Origin: Epiperipatus broadwayi
Lineage: Eukaryota > Onychophora > Udeonychophora > Euonychophora > Peripatidae
Length of the DNA stretch: 64,000 bases
NCBI GenBank assembly: GCA_028023455.1
Contig: JAQFVV010000207.1
Location: 836,208 to 900,207 of the forward strand
Reading direction: 5' to 3'
The position numbers and the translations under genes are program-made. Below are positions 12,068-23,907 of this stretch, in pieces. Under the pieces are notes generated by a model. That model did not search any database. It saw nothing but the letters and a program-made list of their open reading frames with translations, and was not told where the DNA came from. Every line of letters starts with the position of its first letter. The first letter of the stretch is position 1.

Positions 12068-14158
12068 TGTAACGATATATAAATATGTTGTTACATTAAT
12101 TTAAAATAAAAACTTAAAAGTTCACAAATAAAAGTAAAAAACTAAATGCTAAAATTAAAATGTTTGTTAAACGTATATACATTCGCACAGATGCCAAACT
12201 TTAAAAATTTTTTTTTAAAAAAAACAAACAAATAAGTATTTGAACGTACTTTTTTATAAAAAAAAGTACAAGATTTAAAAATAAAAACAGGTATTAATTC
12301 TTGTAATCTGTAAATGGAAATGATTGTTTATAAATTGTTTGAAAAGCAAGCTAGCCTTGGGCTCTTGTATAATTAAAATGATCTGATGAAAGATAGATAA
12401 GAAAATAAAGAGAAATTAGCTTGACCAATGGAAGCATTAAGCCTTGGCTTGGACCCTAACGAAAGTGATGGATTAGTGACGTTTTGTTGATTGAATCCGT
12501 GTGGATAATATAAAAAGGAAAATACAGATTTTTCTGACAGTTCCAGTGTTGTGTTTGAGAGTTGTGGTAGGATGCACATACTATCCTCTCTATTTAAAAA
12601 AGAAAAAGACTGTGATACCTTGAACCAGCTACTGCCATCTCCAGAACATTATCTTCCAATGGAGGCATCGCGGGAATTAAAAACAGGAACCTGGACTTTT
12701 CTACCATAAGCTATATGAAATGAACAATTATTAAAATCAATTAAGAACTTTCATCAAGTTTTACAAATTGATAAACAAGCCAACTTAAATGTTAAAACGG
12801 ACTCTTATCTGACTTTTGTAAGTTTTAAATCAAATTAATAATGTTTAATTTTATATGTTTTCCGATTGATAAACATCATTTCCATTTTTTTTTGCCTTAT
12901 TGTAAAGATTATTTAAATGCATGAAATTTAAGTTGTTTATAGACGCTTGCATGGATTAGTTTGCGGTTAATTATATTTTGGTTTTCACATTTGATCAAAA
13001 TATATAGACATTCGATAAATAATGATACCGTATGGTATCTAAAATGTATTTATTCGGATGTCTTTTAAAGTTATTGGTGACAACGCAAATATCTTATGGT
13101 GAATACTATTAGGTTACTTATAAATTTCCCTCTGCGATTGTCAGTATCAATAATTTTGTATTTTGATCATTTATGTTTATTTTGAAATGTTTTTGACCGT
13201 GGAATCTATGTAATCGATCTATACCCAACATTTTTAAACAAATCTGTGCGAACGTATTTAAATGTTAAATTTAAGTCGGGCGTGAATGGCTATATAGTTT
13301 TGTAAAGTTATATTAAGGGAGGGTAATCTTAGGTTATTCATTTCATAGTTGAATTGGTTCAATGGATGGGATATATTTGTGTAATTGTAGATGTAGTATG
13401 AGATCCGCTACGGGCAGGATTATATATATATGTCACACACCTTTTGTTTGCCTATGGATGGGTTTGTAAGCCGGAAAAGGACCGCAGTCCATTCCTATGG
13501 AGTTTTATGTTTATTGTTCTACTTGCCAACAGATGTAACATACCTGTTGGTGGAGAGACAATGTCTTCTCTAATTCTACTTACTGATCAGATGTACATTC
13601 CTGACAGTATAGTATTTGGTGTTGTCATATTTTCATGCTACATTGAATACATAAATGTATCAGATGGATTGGCGCCGGTTTGATTGCGAAATTTGTTGCC
13701 TAAGGTTAAATCAGGGAAGAATATTTTCTTTTCAAATGCAGATCTATGTAGTATATTCATACTTGACTATCTAAATAAAATATTAAACTCATTGAAACTT
13801 AGTTAAATGTAAAACTAAAGATTAATAGAAAAATCTAAAATGGTGAATTTATTCCTCAAAATTTAAATGTTATTTTATATGTGCGTAAATAAATATTTTT
13901 ATGTGTTAATTTCTGGCAGTGGCTTTTATTTATTTATATTTAAGATATAAATTAAGATATAGATTTTTATCTCTGTGTCTCCACTGAGCTAGTGACTTGG
14001 GCTAACGATCTGAATATTTAAATAAAGTGGAATCTTAACAGCGCGTATCTGCCTACTCTATAAATTTTTCTAGGTTTAAATGCCTAGATGACGCCTTGTA
14101 GAGCAGATATCGTAGTTTGCGGTTAGATTCGATCTTCACTTTCATTTTGATCGTTATA
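12068..14158 (+). repeat. 3' LTR of the nested LTR element
   Basis: 2,091 bp, starting tgtaacgatatata and ending gatcgttata, matching the first LTR along its whole length. By eye it differs every few tens of bases, so the insertion is not very recent. It carries the shared frame 13,444-13,683 and a minus-strand frame at 12,373-12,579. Confidence 0.85.
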
Positions 14159-14480
14159 GTATATTGGGAATAACATGAAGGGATCAAATAAAAAATCATG
14201 TCTGAGAGGACAAATAGGTATCACTAACAACAGTGGAAAAATTAAGAGCCAAATGTTGTCTATATTACTAAAAGAAATTCTAATAGATGATGGATGTCTT
14301 AAACTGGATTTTAAGAGATTTTAAAACACAAAGAAACAACATATGTGATGGATGGATAAAAAAAGAGAGTTTTTTGGTGTTTTATGGGCAAAAGAGGCTA
14401 TGAATTGAAGAAATTGATTAAATTTGGAGAGACCTCATTCTGCAATACTTCAATAATTGTTGGAAATGATGATAATGTCA
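14159..14480 (+). mobile_element. Old RTE LINE, 3' part, resumed after nested insertion
   Basis: Continues the LINE broken at 9,281. It corresponds to copy 2 from about 25,180 to the 3' end, including ctggattttaagagattt, gagagacctcattctgca and a short tgatgataatg tail. Heavily mutated; no open frame remains. Confidence 0.8.
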
Positions 14481-14579
14481 GTTACCTTTAATCTGTAAAA
14501 AAATATCAAAAAAGCAAAATTAAAGATATTAATTTCACAAGCATAAACTAATTAATAAATTAATTAAGAAACTTATGTT

Positions 14580-14596
14580 ATATATATATAATATTA

Positions 14597-14665
<69 letters not shown>
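14580..14665. repeat. (TA)n microsatellite
   Basis: A nearly uninterrupted TA run of about 80 bases. Open frames across it encode only Ile-Tyr repeats and are not genes. Confidence 0.95.
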
Positions 14666-14668
<3 letters not shown>

Positions 14669-16630
14669 TAAAGATACCACTCTGAAAGCAATAACATTGA
14701 TTAAAATGTAACTTTTGCAGAGGGTTGTACAATATTTTTCTAACAGATTTAAAGTTGCATTGAAACCATTTATAAATAAAAAATAAAGTCTACACAAGTC
14801 TTAATATCATGTAAGACAAGAAAATTTTGAAGTATTCATTTCTGCTTAAAATGTTGAAAATACTTTTCTTATCTGCTTCATTTCTTATAATTTATTTGTG
14901 TGATAAACATTTACTTTTCTGATGCTTACATAATTTTATCATTTTAAAATATCTATATTCATTTTTACATATGTTTACAACTAATCCAGTTTAAAAAAGG
15001 CATTTAACAGCCATTTAATTATAGAATACTTCATAGTAATAAAATCATAGTGAAATCAAATGTTTTGATATTGATTATTTTGTTAGCTTTGACTTTTAAC
15101 ATTTTGAAGAAATATCTTAAATAAACCAGCTGATGCTTGTAAGATAGAAGAAATTTTGCGCCCTGTGGCAAATAAAAAATTAAGATAGAAAGAAAAAATG
15201 ATAAAAATAAATTATTTTAAAATTTGTAGCCAAAAAATATTCTGTAAATAGTAATATATATATACACTCAAAATTGCAGAAGTTTTTGCATACTCAATAA
15301 AGCTAAATCTCATATTAAAGTAGAATAAGCCAAAATCAAACAGCCAATCAGGATAAGACTGAAGGAGCCAAATTTTTACTTCAGCTCGTTTACAATTTTC
15401 ATAATTCAAAATGTGTTTAATCCAAATTTTTAAATATTAAAAAATGTTATAATGGTTTAAGTGTACAGAAAGAATATACAATCTAATCTCATTAAACTTA
15501 GAAAAAATAAAGAGAGAGCTTTTTCAATCATCAACAGACTGCAGCTGTTTGGAGTTTCGTCTCTTCCCATTCCATTGTGTTTTAACAGTTTTTACATTTC
15601 TCTTACTATCTAAAACATTATTTTAACTATCCAAAGTTTTTTAAAAATTTTAGTCCTTTGTATTTTTTAAAATTAAGTATTTACTTATAATGTCTAATTT
15701 TAAAATAAAGAAAAATTGAATTAACTGATCAATACAGTTATTGTCTATAAATTAATGTAGTCTATAATTTGAAGCAAATCATTGTCTGTTAAATTATCAC
15801 TACTTCAAAAATTGAAATCCGTGCTTAAAAACTAATTCTTATTTTATCCATTTTTCTTAAAATATTTAAAAGATGCAAATGACCCAGTATATTACTTACC
15901 AGATACAAAGTATCAATATCTTTATTATCATAATTTTCATCTGTTTAATTTATGATCACCATAACTAGCTGTAAATTATAAGGAAAGACAATGGATTAAT
16001 GATAATGAAGTTTTATTATTTGGTCAGAAAAAGTTACAAAAATTGAAGTTATTCCATGATTATTTAATCGGAATAAAAGTAATTACACTTCCAATGAGCT
16101 ATATAGAAACTAATAGCCAAATGTCAAAATATGATGCTAATATATTCCTTTAACTTTGTTGGTATTCAAGCATTTTTTGTTGCCATAGTTATATGCCGAT
16201 TTTGTTCTCTGATTTTTAACAACATCAATAAATTAAAGCTTAAATACCAACAAAGCTAGAGAAATAAATTTGTAGCATTTTATTCTTTTTATAATTTATT
16301 GATGTTTGTCTATTAATTTACTTATAGCTCACTAGGAGTTCCAGTTACCTTTGATTTAATTTCATATCACTAAAAACTGATTATTCATGAAACAGATTTT
16401 CATTGAAAAATTGATGAATTTAGGAATCATAAAGGTAGTATTCTTGTTGTGTTACATATTTTCAATTATTTTTTATCAAACTGTTGTGATCAAACGTTTC
16501 AATTTCTTAAATTTTCATTTGAGTTGATGCATCAGTTATTTCACAATATTTAGTTTATTAAAAATTGTTTATCTTCTGAATTGACTTTAATCTATTTTAA
16601 ATCTTTGTTTTATTTTAAAATTATGGATTT
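14666..16630. other. AT-rich non-coding DNA
   Basis: No gene or RNA recognised. A short TA run occurs at about 15,252-15,264. Between about 16,139 and 16,262 the phrases aactttgttggtattcaag and aaataccaacaaagctagag form a loose inverted pair. Confidence 0.5.
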
Positions 16631-16639
16631 TGACATAAC

Positions 16640-17320
16640 TTTATTACATTTCTTTGATGCTGTCAAAAGAGAAGTTGCTAACATGAATAATTTCTGCATT
16701 ACTCAGACTTTAGATTTTATCAAAACACTCTATTTCATTTTACTGTGTTATAAATACAGAACAGTTTTCTTTCTCTACTTTAGTGCCATCTATTGTGAAT
16801 TTGTATAATAAATAGTTAACAGATAGTAATCCAATTCAATCCCAACAATTTTTATTAATGAAAATGTGGCATTTAAAATTGACACTAATGCGTCTCTCAG
16901 CCATTGTTAATACTTTTTTAATATCAAGCTAAGATTTCAAATTTTAAAACAAAATCTTAATATTTTAATTGCAAGCCAACTTAGTTATTGATTAAGTCAG
17001 TACCCTTATAATATAATATCCTTGATTTCCTTCTAACTATAGGTTTTGTTTTCTGTCCAGCAGTTGTAATGCCAACAGAAATCACTGTTCTTCAAATGAC
17101 TACAGGATTATAAACAAATGGCAATTGTATACGTTACTTCAGCTATTGTAAACTTTAGCATCGATGGTGTTGTGATAGAATCTAATATTGTATCACTTAT
17201 TTCAAAAATGTGGATTTCATCTAAATTAGCAACTTCCCTTTTGCCAACATCAAAGCAATCTAGGATAGTTTGCAACAAAGTCACAACAGAAAAAAAAATT
17301 AGTTTCTTCAGCTTAATCAC
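16640..17320. repeat. Diverged inverted repeat, arms ~50 bp
   Basis: The plus-strand block near 16,650-16,700 (tttgatgctgtcaaaagaga, then gttgcta) recurs in reverse complement near 17,215-17,270 (ttagcaacttcccttttgcc, then aacatcaaagc). The minus-strand translation of the right arm contains FDVGKREVAN and that of the left arm FDAVKREVAN, so the arms descend from the same, possibly coding, sequence. I cannot name the protein. The pair looks like two oppositely oriented pieces of an unknown element. Confidence 0.5.
17020..17320 (-). pseudogene. Decayed coding-like fragment, unknown
   Basis: On the minus strand the frame 17,320-17,108 (70 codons) continues, after one frame change near 17,115, into a run with TTAGQKTKPIVRRKSRIL, with a stop inside. 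The basic stretch and overall composition look like decayed protein-coding sequence, perhaps from a transposable element. No catalytic motif is visible and no family is recognised. A shorter relative of its first part lies on the plus strand near 16,650. Confidence 0.3.
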
Positions 17321-17556
17321 AAAAAGGTGTTTGTCATGACTTCTATGTGCATAATTATATTGGTTTCAGCTTTGGATTCAAAGAATTTATTGATAAAAGC
17401 AAAAGCCAAAAATAAATCAAAAAATTGACATTATATTATATTACTTCTGACAAACACTAATTGAGAACTTTAGAGTAAAAAAAACAGAACTTATCTTTGT
17501 AAGTCTATATTTTAAAAACATTATCAGATTTTTACTATCAATTAAGGTAGCTTTCA

Positions 17557-17825
17557 TTTCCTCCAAGAAATTTGTGTTTCCATGTCTTAAATAATTTGAC
17601 ACTGAAGAAAATCTTTCTTCTACTTTTAACATGATGTTTCTGTATATTCATATGATTCTTTAATTTTATAAATTGTAAAAAATTGTGACAGCTATTATTT
17701 ATCCCAAAAAATGTGTTTTTCCATGTCATAAATAATTTGGCACTAAAGAAAATTTTTCTTCTGCTTTTAACATTATAGTTCTGTATTCATATGAGTTTTT
17801 ACTTTTTTATAAACTGTAACATTTT
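17557..17825. repeat. Two-unit tandem repeat, ~140 bp period
   Basis: Units begin at about 17,557 and 17,701. Each reads gtgtttccatgtc (or a close variant), then taaataatttg, then aagaaaat.tttcttct, then acttttaaca, then ttctgtat and attcatatga. They share most positions with small indels. No coding function. Confidence 0.75.
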
Positions 17826-18585
17826 TTTTAATTGTTGCAAAATTATCCACATTTATCAAGAAAAATAAATAATCACTGTTTGCCAAACATCTAATTATAT
17901 ACATCATTAATTTGCATTATCATGTTTTTTAAATATTGGAATGGGCTTTATATAATCACAAGATGATGCTTAAATAGTTTTGCTTTAAACATGAGTATCA
18001 AACACATGTTTTTCATTAACATTTATTCACTCTAAGATGTATCTGTTAACAAAAAATTGTAACATACCACAGCAAGATAAGATAACTGGGAATTAAATAA
18101 ATTCAAGTATCCAATATAACAGTGATGCTTTAAATAAGCCCATTTCTTCATTTCTGTCAGAATTATTCCAATTATTAGAAGTGTTTTAGATTAGATTCAA
18201 CTAGCTGTAGTAGTGTTTTTCCTTTTTATTCATAAAGCATAAGTAATGTCCTGTGGGATTTCAATGAAGTAATATGCTAATCTGGTTTAAAAAATGATTT
18301 TATATCAAACCTTTGTTTTCTATTGAACTTTTTTAGTTCTTTTTTAAAAATAAAACAAATTTGTAAATCACTTTGTTTAGAAGACAGAAAAACATTCTTT
18401 TTTTAAATTAAAATCAATAACAGATTGTCAATTTGAATACTAATCTTAATTATCAGACATATGTGAAACAACCAAAATATAGATAGCAAACTGCCTGAAA
18501 GTTTTATAAACAGTAAAATTGATTTACTATGCATGCCAGTTAATATTAGATGACATAGCTATACTTCCATTAAGTTTGAAATTAA
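17826..18585. other. AT-rich non-coding DNA
   Basis: No gene, RNA or recognised repeat; T-rich runs only. Confidence 0.55.
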
Positions 18586-18800
18586 AAATAGAAAAAGAAA
18601 CTGGATGGGACATATATTAATAAGAAAGTATAATTTAATGAAATGTTTTGGAGGGAATGGTAAGTTAAAACAAGAAGATAGGATGAAAAAGGTTGACATT
18701 GTTGGATGATATAAAATATGGGAAGAGTTAGATGGAATTGAAGATCTAGGTAATGAAGAAACTGGAGTAAAAATTGGTGATATAACTATTTTGTAGCTAT
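18586..18800 (+). pseudogene. Possible LINE reverse-transcriptase C-terminal scrap
   Basis: One frame reads RNWMGHILIRKYNLMKC followed by KLKQEDRMKKVDIVG and a stop. The pattern W-x-GH-x-x-R...L...G...R resembles the C-terminal region after the RT domain in several LINE lineages. It is clearly not from the RTE copies in this window, which read WAGHIARRDDNR at that place. Only about 70 codons are legible. The assignment rests on this pattern alone and is tentative. Confidence 0.35.
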
Positions 18801-20390
18801 CCATGGAACCAAAACATATTGATGATAATCTTTATTTTTTATCAATCTAAAAATCCAAAAAATATATTTAATTTGATGCAAAAATACAAACACACATATA
18901 TATAATCAAAATATTGTACAATTTATATTAAAAAAATTCATATTCCTATATAAAATACACATAAAAGGTTTGCTATAGCCAGCTTACGCCATTTTCTACC
19001 ATGTTGAGTACTATATTGAGACATGTGTCTCATGGCATGCACCAACATAGTAGTGTGTGTGAGCATATATATATTTTCAGTTGAAAGGAAAAGTAAAAAT
19101 AAATAAAATTTTTTGTAGATATTTTTATATTCCAGTGGAATAACAGTTAAGAGGTTAAATAAGAGTTTTGAATTTAAAAAATTATTATACATTAAACATT
19201 GAAAAAGGTCTATTTAATGTTTCATTCTGATTTTGATCATTAAAACAAGCATGTTATCTTACCACAGATAAACTAGTAATTATAAAATTCTATTATCTAT
19301 TTTCATTAGATTAAAAAAATTTAAATTAAAACTCGTATAACATATTTTGATAAAAATCCTATAATGTCATTGTTGAAAGTATTAAAAAATACTTTTAGAT
19401 AAAAATTTGGTATTTAATTAAGGTAAATTTTTAAAAATTGAGAATTAACCTTTTTAAAACAAGATAATGAAATCTTACTTTTAATTGCTGTTTTTAAAAT
19501 TCTGCTCCTGACTGTAAAAAGGTTGTAAAAATATCAGTTGACATTATTATTATAAAATTATAACTGAAGGAAAAAGAAAGTATATTTTACTATAGAAGAG
19601 TTTAAATTAGCATGGAAGCAAGAGCTGTTTTTTTGTTTCATAGCCCATATATGTACTAGGTGATTGGAAGTCTATCAAATGATAGCCACTAAATGGAACT
19701 GATTGGGTGTCAAAAGTTACCTGATTTATACCATTTCCAAAGATGTTAATAACCCAGTCTATTGTTTTTAGAAGGGATTTGCTTACCAGAAGATTTCTTC
19801 AGGTTGCTAGAAGTATTATCATGCTATGACTTTATATGCATGCTGATTAATCTATATACAAAGAAGGATAATTACTGTTGTCAAATATAGATAAATTGCA
19901 TACATATTAGGAATGTGATTATTTAAAATACTTTGCAGTTAAAATCTTCAAATTATAAGGTTTAAAAGTAAATAAGTTTTGTCTAAATTATTCAACTAAA
20001 ACTAAGATTCATTTCCAGTTTTATTTTATTAAAAAAGAATAATTCAAAATTCTTTCTAGATTTGAGATAAGAATTTGCTGGCAATATTTTTAAAGAGAGT
20101 TGCAATTAAGAGTAATCTAAAATAATAAAATAAAATAAAAATTATGAAAATTGCCACAGAAGCAATATAAATATATTTTAAATAACATTTATTTAATATG
20201 TACTACTAACTTTAATTTGTAAGAAGATAATAGAAATATGCACCTACATGTGCAGTTGATGTGTATTTTCGACATGGAATTAATTATGTCTAGTGAAAAT
20301 ATAATGTGGATTAATAAATTTATTATTTTTGACAAATGAAATATCCTAGAATATAAATATCAATGTGTGCAACCATTTCCATGTATACAC
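18801..20390. other. AT-rich non-coding DNA
   Basis: No gene recognised. A perfect 14-base palindrome gagacatgtgtctc lies near 19,018. The part around 19,610-19,850 is somewhat less AT-rich but unassigned. Confidence 0.5.
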
Positions 20391-20394
20391 AAAT

Positions 20395-21660
20395 ATATTA
20401 TAACACCACCGATATCTTTTAAACCGCCATTGTAGGCTTTAACCCAAAGCTTCGAATGAAGATATTTGTGAGCATGGTTTGATTCCATCTCACGCGCCAA
20501 TCTTACACGTGGATAAGAATTATCTCATCGAAAACGTAAATAAGGGTTCTGGTATGTATATCTATTTATGGTAGCGCACCGAACCAGCTCAATCTCAGGG
20601 TTTGGGGACGATAGTCTAACTAGAGAACAAAGCTAAAACAATACCTAACTAAGTCTTATATGTCTATTATTATGTACGATAGTTTATTTGTTATAAATCC
20701 ATTAATCTAACCCGGATCTTATCATAAAATCTATTCTATCTACGGCTATACCCATTACCAATAAATCCCATTTATACACGCATATAAATATATCAATATT
20801 CAAGCGCACAGCCCATTTATTCTGATACACACATATATAATTCCTACACGCATCAAAATAGTGCAATTATACATCAGAGCTGTTTATTTAATGTTGTTAT
20901 TTTATTTAATTTTAAAAGAGACCTATTATAGTAATTAATATTGAGGTAACACTAGTTTCTTTATTAAGACACATTCACTGAACATATATTTTTGTGCCAC
21001 GTCAATTTACCTTAGTTCACGCGATCAAAGACAAGTCCGCATTTATAACTCTCCAAGAATACTGGTCTGGTAGATATAACGGATGGCAAACAGTTCCAAT
21101 AGGGTATATCGAATAGCTTATTCCAGAGGTGGAGTAGGTGATTCACTCGCTTTATGACAGGGTCCAATTTTCAAAGATCTTTCATCACCATTACACTTGA
21201 TGAAACAAAATTTCTTTATTTTAATAACGCAGTTCGTAAGTCCGCTTCAGGTGAGTTCCACGACAAGTGTCCACTGGGCCGATTAACGAAACTCGCACTA
21301 TAGAATTACCCCGACATTTTGGGTGGGAAAATATTAATGACTTCTTAAGAAAAAAAATTACACGTCCACCCAATCTGTAGTTCAAGCCGCGTCTCTCTTT
21401 TTTTTTCTATCTATATCTCTCCTTTCAAGCACAACAAAAAGTTCTTTTGTTTTTCACTTTTAACTTTGTAAAATTTTCTCTGTGTATTCATACGCCACTG
21501 ACCAGTTCTTCCATTGTTCTTCAAAAATACCCACTTGACCAGTTTTCAGACTTCTCGATGCCAGTTATTGACTAAACTGCCTACAGCAATGGATTCATTT
21601 CTATTTCTGTCCTCATATGTTCAAGAGATTAATTAACAAAAGAAAACACGTGTTACCGAC
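20395..21660. other. Less AT-rich, CpG-containing block, possible solo LTR or element fragment
   Basis: This block has noticeably more G+C and CpG (for example ctcacgcgcc, gccgattaacg, gccgcgtctc) than the DNA on either side. It has no long open frame, so it is unlikely to be a coding gene. It could be a solo LTR or non-autonomous element, or an unrecognised regulatory region. I could not find matching ends or a target duplication. Confidence 0.35.
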
Positions 21661-22213
21661 AATATTATTAAAACTTAAAAAAAAAAAACTTAACGGATAA
21701 AATATATACGAATAATCAATTACAATTTATACAGCTCTCTATATATATAATTGATTGTAGCCATCACCGATAATACATACGCATATTGTACACTCGCACA
21801 TACAACTATATTTACATATGCATACACACATAACTTTCGCACTCCTTGTAACAGGGTTCGATTGACTATTTACATATATATCTTTTCGCATATACTCGAT
21901 CCATATCACCACTCTCAATTAGCACTATTGCCTTATCTCTTGTATTCGAATTACAATATGTTAAAATTAATCATTTATGTATTATTAAAATGAAACAATT
22001 TTTTATGACAATTCTAATATGCTACAAATCATCTGCGGGTTATGTAGACACATATATATTAAAATCAATTATCAATCTATGTATTATAAAATTATTTTTT
22101 ATTATTGGTTTCAAAGTAGTTGATGTTAAATTATTATATAGCATGTTTGTGCTTATATAGCTGTGCATCATGTAGACACACACACACACCCATATATATA
22201 TATATATATATAT
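21661..22213. other. AT-rich flank with AC/TA microsatellite
   Basis: No gene. Contains two related short phrases, gttatgtagacacatatat (about 22,040) and catcatgtagacacac (about 22,167), and an (AC)n-(TA)n run at about 22,176-22,214 directly before LINE copy 2. Confidence 0.55.
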
Positions 22214-22225
22214 ATTGAGATCAAT
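22214..22225. repeat. Target-site duplication of RTE copy 2, left
   Basis: attgagatcaat, 12 bp, repeated exactly at 25,520-25,531. It defines both ends of LINE copy 2. Confidence 0.9.
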
Positions 22226-22515
22226 GGCTGCAGAAAGGAGTTTGCTATTAACTGAAAGGAGACCCTTTGATTCCTCTTGGAGGCCTTAAAGGAACCGAGC
22301 AGGGCAAATTCCTAATGTCCACTCCATACGTTCTTGTCGTTGCAGCTGTTATTACTATATGTTTATTCATATAGTATACGAACATGGATGGGCTGCTCAC
22401 CAACACGCATTAGCCAGTGTGGTGAGTTTATTGGCTTTTTACCTCTGAGTTTAAGATCAAGAAACACCATTCTTTCTTCTCAGTGCCTGATAAGGCAGAA
22501 TGAATGTTTGTGTAA

Positions 22516-23907
22516 ATGATAAAGATTTTTCCCAATTATACAATTATGACAGACAAAAATAAAGCATGGCCCTTAATCCCAGGAGGCTGTAAAGTCACCA
22601 ACCAAGGCAGCGGTTGGTGGCCAAAGGTGGAGGGTGCTAAGAATATCCTGGAGGCGGACCCAGGCTGCCATTTGATGACGACTTTTTATTTAGGTATTTA
22701 CAACTGCAGATCACTTTCAAGTGAAGGAAGATTGCAAGAATTAGAAGAAGAACTCTCTTATATTAAATGGGATATTATTGGACTTTGTGAAGTTAGAAGA
22801 AAAGGTGAAGAGACAATTGATTTAAAAAGTGGACATATGCTCTATTATAAAGACACAAATATTGGAAATACAAGTGGAGTAGGATTCATTATAAATAAAA
22901 AGTGGAAGAACAATATTGTGGAGATTGATGGTGTATCAGACAGAGTGGCAAGATTAGTTATACAACTTAATAGCAGATATCAAATGCAGATAATTCAGGT
23001 TTATGCCCCAACAAGTTCTCACAGTGATGAAGTAGTAGAAGATTTTTATATGGATGTACAAAAGGCTTTTGATCAGAGTAAACAACATTTTAAAATTGTT
23101 ATGGGAGATTTTAATGCTAGAATTGGTAAAAAAATAAAAGATGAAAGTGTTGTAGGTAATTTTGGTTATGGTAATAGAAATGAGAGAGGACATAGACTTG
23201 TGGAGTTTGCAGAGAAGGAAAAACTTTATATTATGAATTCTTTTTTTGAGAAAAATGTTAGAAGGAAATGGACATGGAAGCATCCAAATGAAGGTACAGC
23301 AGAATTGGATTATATTTTGACTAACAGGAAATACATATTTCAAGATTGTAATGTTCTTAATAAATTTAACACAGGAAGTGATCATCGATTAGTAAGGGGT
23401 AAGATACATGCTAATGTAAAACTAGAGAGACAAAAATTATTAAGAAAAACTATATTTACAGTTGATATTCCTAATCTTCAGAAACATTCTAATGAATTTA
23501 AATTAGAACTTACAAATCGGTTTCAAGTATTAGTAGATTTTGAACATGATTCAGATTTGAATGAAATTAATATGAAAATAACTGATACACTTTTAAAAAC
23601 TGCAACAAAGATAGCTGGTAGAAAAAAGCAGCAATTGACTAATAAAATTTCTACTGAGACTAGAGAACTTATGAAGAAAAGAAGGAATATGAAGATATGC
23701 AAGAATGATGCATTAAAAAGAATTGAATATCTCGAATTTTGTAAAATGGTGCGGAAAAGAGTTGAAAATGATATAAGAAAGTATAACTGTGAACTAGCAA
23801 GAAAAGCTGTAGAAGAAAATAAAAGTCTTAAGAATGTAAAACAACATTTTGGTATTGGTAGGAAATTTATATCTGCAAGATCGGAAAAAAGATGGAATTA
23901 TTACTAA
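22516..23907 (+). pseudogene. RTE endonuclease domain plus linker (LINE copy 2, N-terminal part)
   Basis: 463 codons. Residues ~58-300 form an apurinic-like (EEP) endonuclease that nicks the target DNA to prime reverse transcription. Visible motifs in order are NCRSL, GLCEVRRKG (catalytic Glu), VYAPTS, VMGDFNARIG, TAELDYILTN and SDHRLV (catalytic Asp-His). All are intact, so this domain could fold. The start is uncertain: the first Met at 22,516 is 14 codons upstream of conserved sequence only by guess, and a Met at about 22,546 is another choice. A one-base insertion near 23,885 shifts the frame just after FISAR, so translation ends at 23,907 and is cut off from the RT. Copies 1 and 3 read straight through this place, so the shift is damage, not a programmed signal. 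Confidence 0.88.

Larger units (their letters stand above)
9282..14158 (+). mobile_element. Non-autonomous LTR retrotransposon with ~2.1 kb LTRs
   Basis: Two long direct repeats (9,282-11,364 and 12,068-14,158) bracket only ~703 bp. The repeats start tgtaacgat and end atcgttata, nearly inverted termini as in LTRs (the usual final CA is TA in both). A PBS-like segment starting tggcgtccc lies two bases after the first LTR, and a 4 bp duplication gtat flanks the whole. No gag, protease, RT or integrase is present, so movement would need proteins from a relative. Long LTRs around a small coding-free interior resemble LARD- or TRIM-type elements, but the proportions are unusual. The plus-strand orientation rests on the PBS-like site. 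No good polypurine tract was seen directly before the second LTR. Confidence 0.8.

Noticed and set aside
14535-14797. Two minus-strand frames over the TA run
   Set aside because: They encode Tyr-Ile repeats from the (TA)n microsatellite.
22954-23385. 143-codon minus-strand frame inside the LINE endonuclease
   Set aside because: Antisense shadow of the well-supported endonuclease frame; no motif of its own.
23849-23907. Programmed ribosomal frameshift between endonuclease and RT in LINE copy 2
   Set aside because: Copies 1 and 3 read through the same position without a frame change, so the one-base shift in copy 2 is damage.
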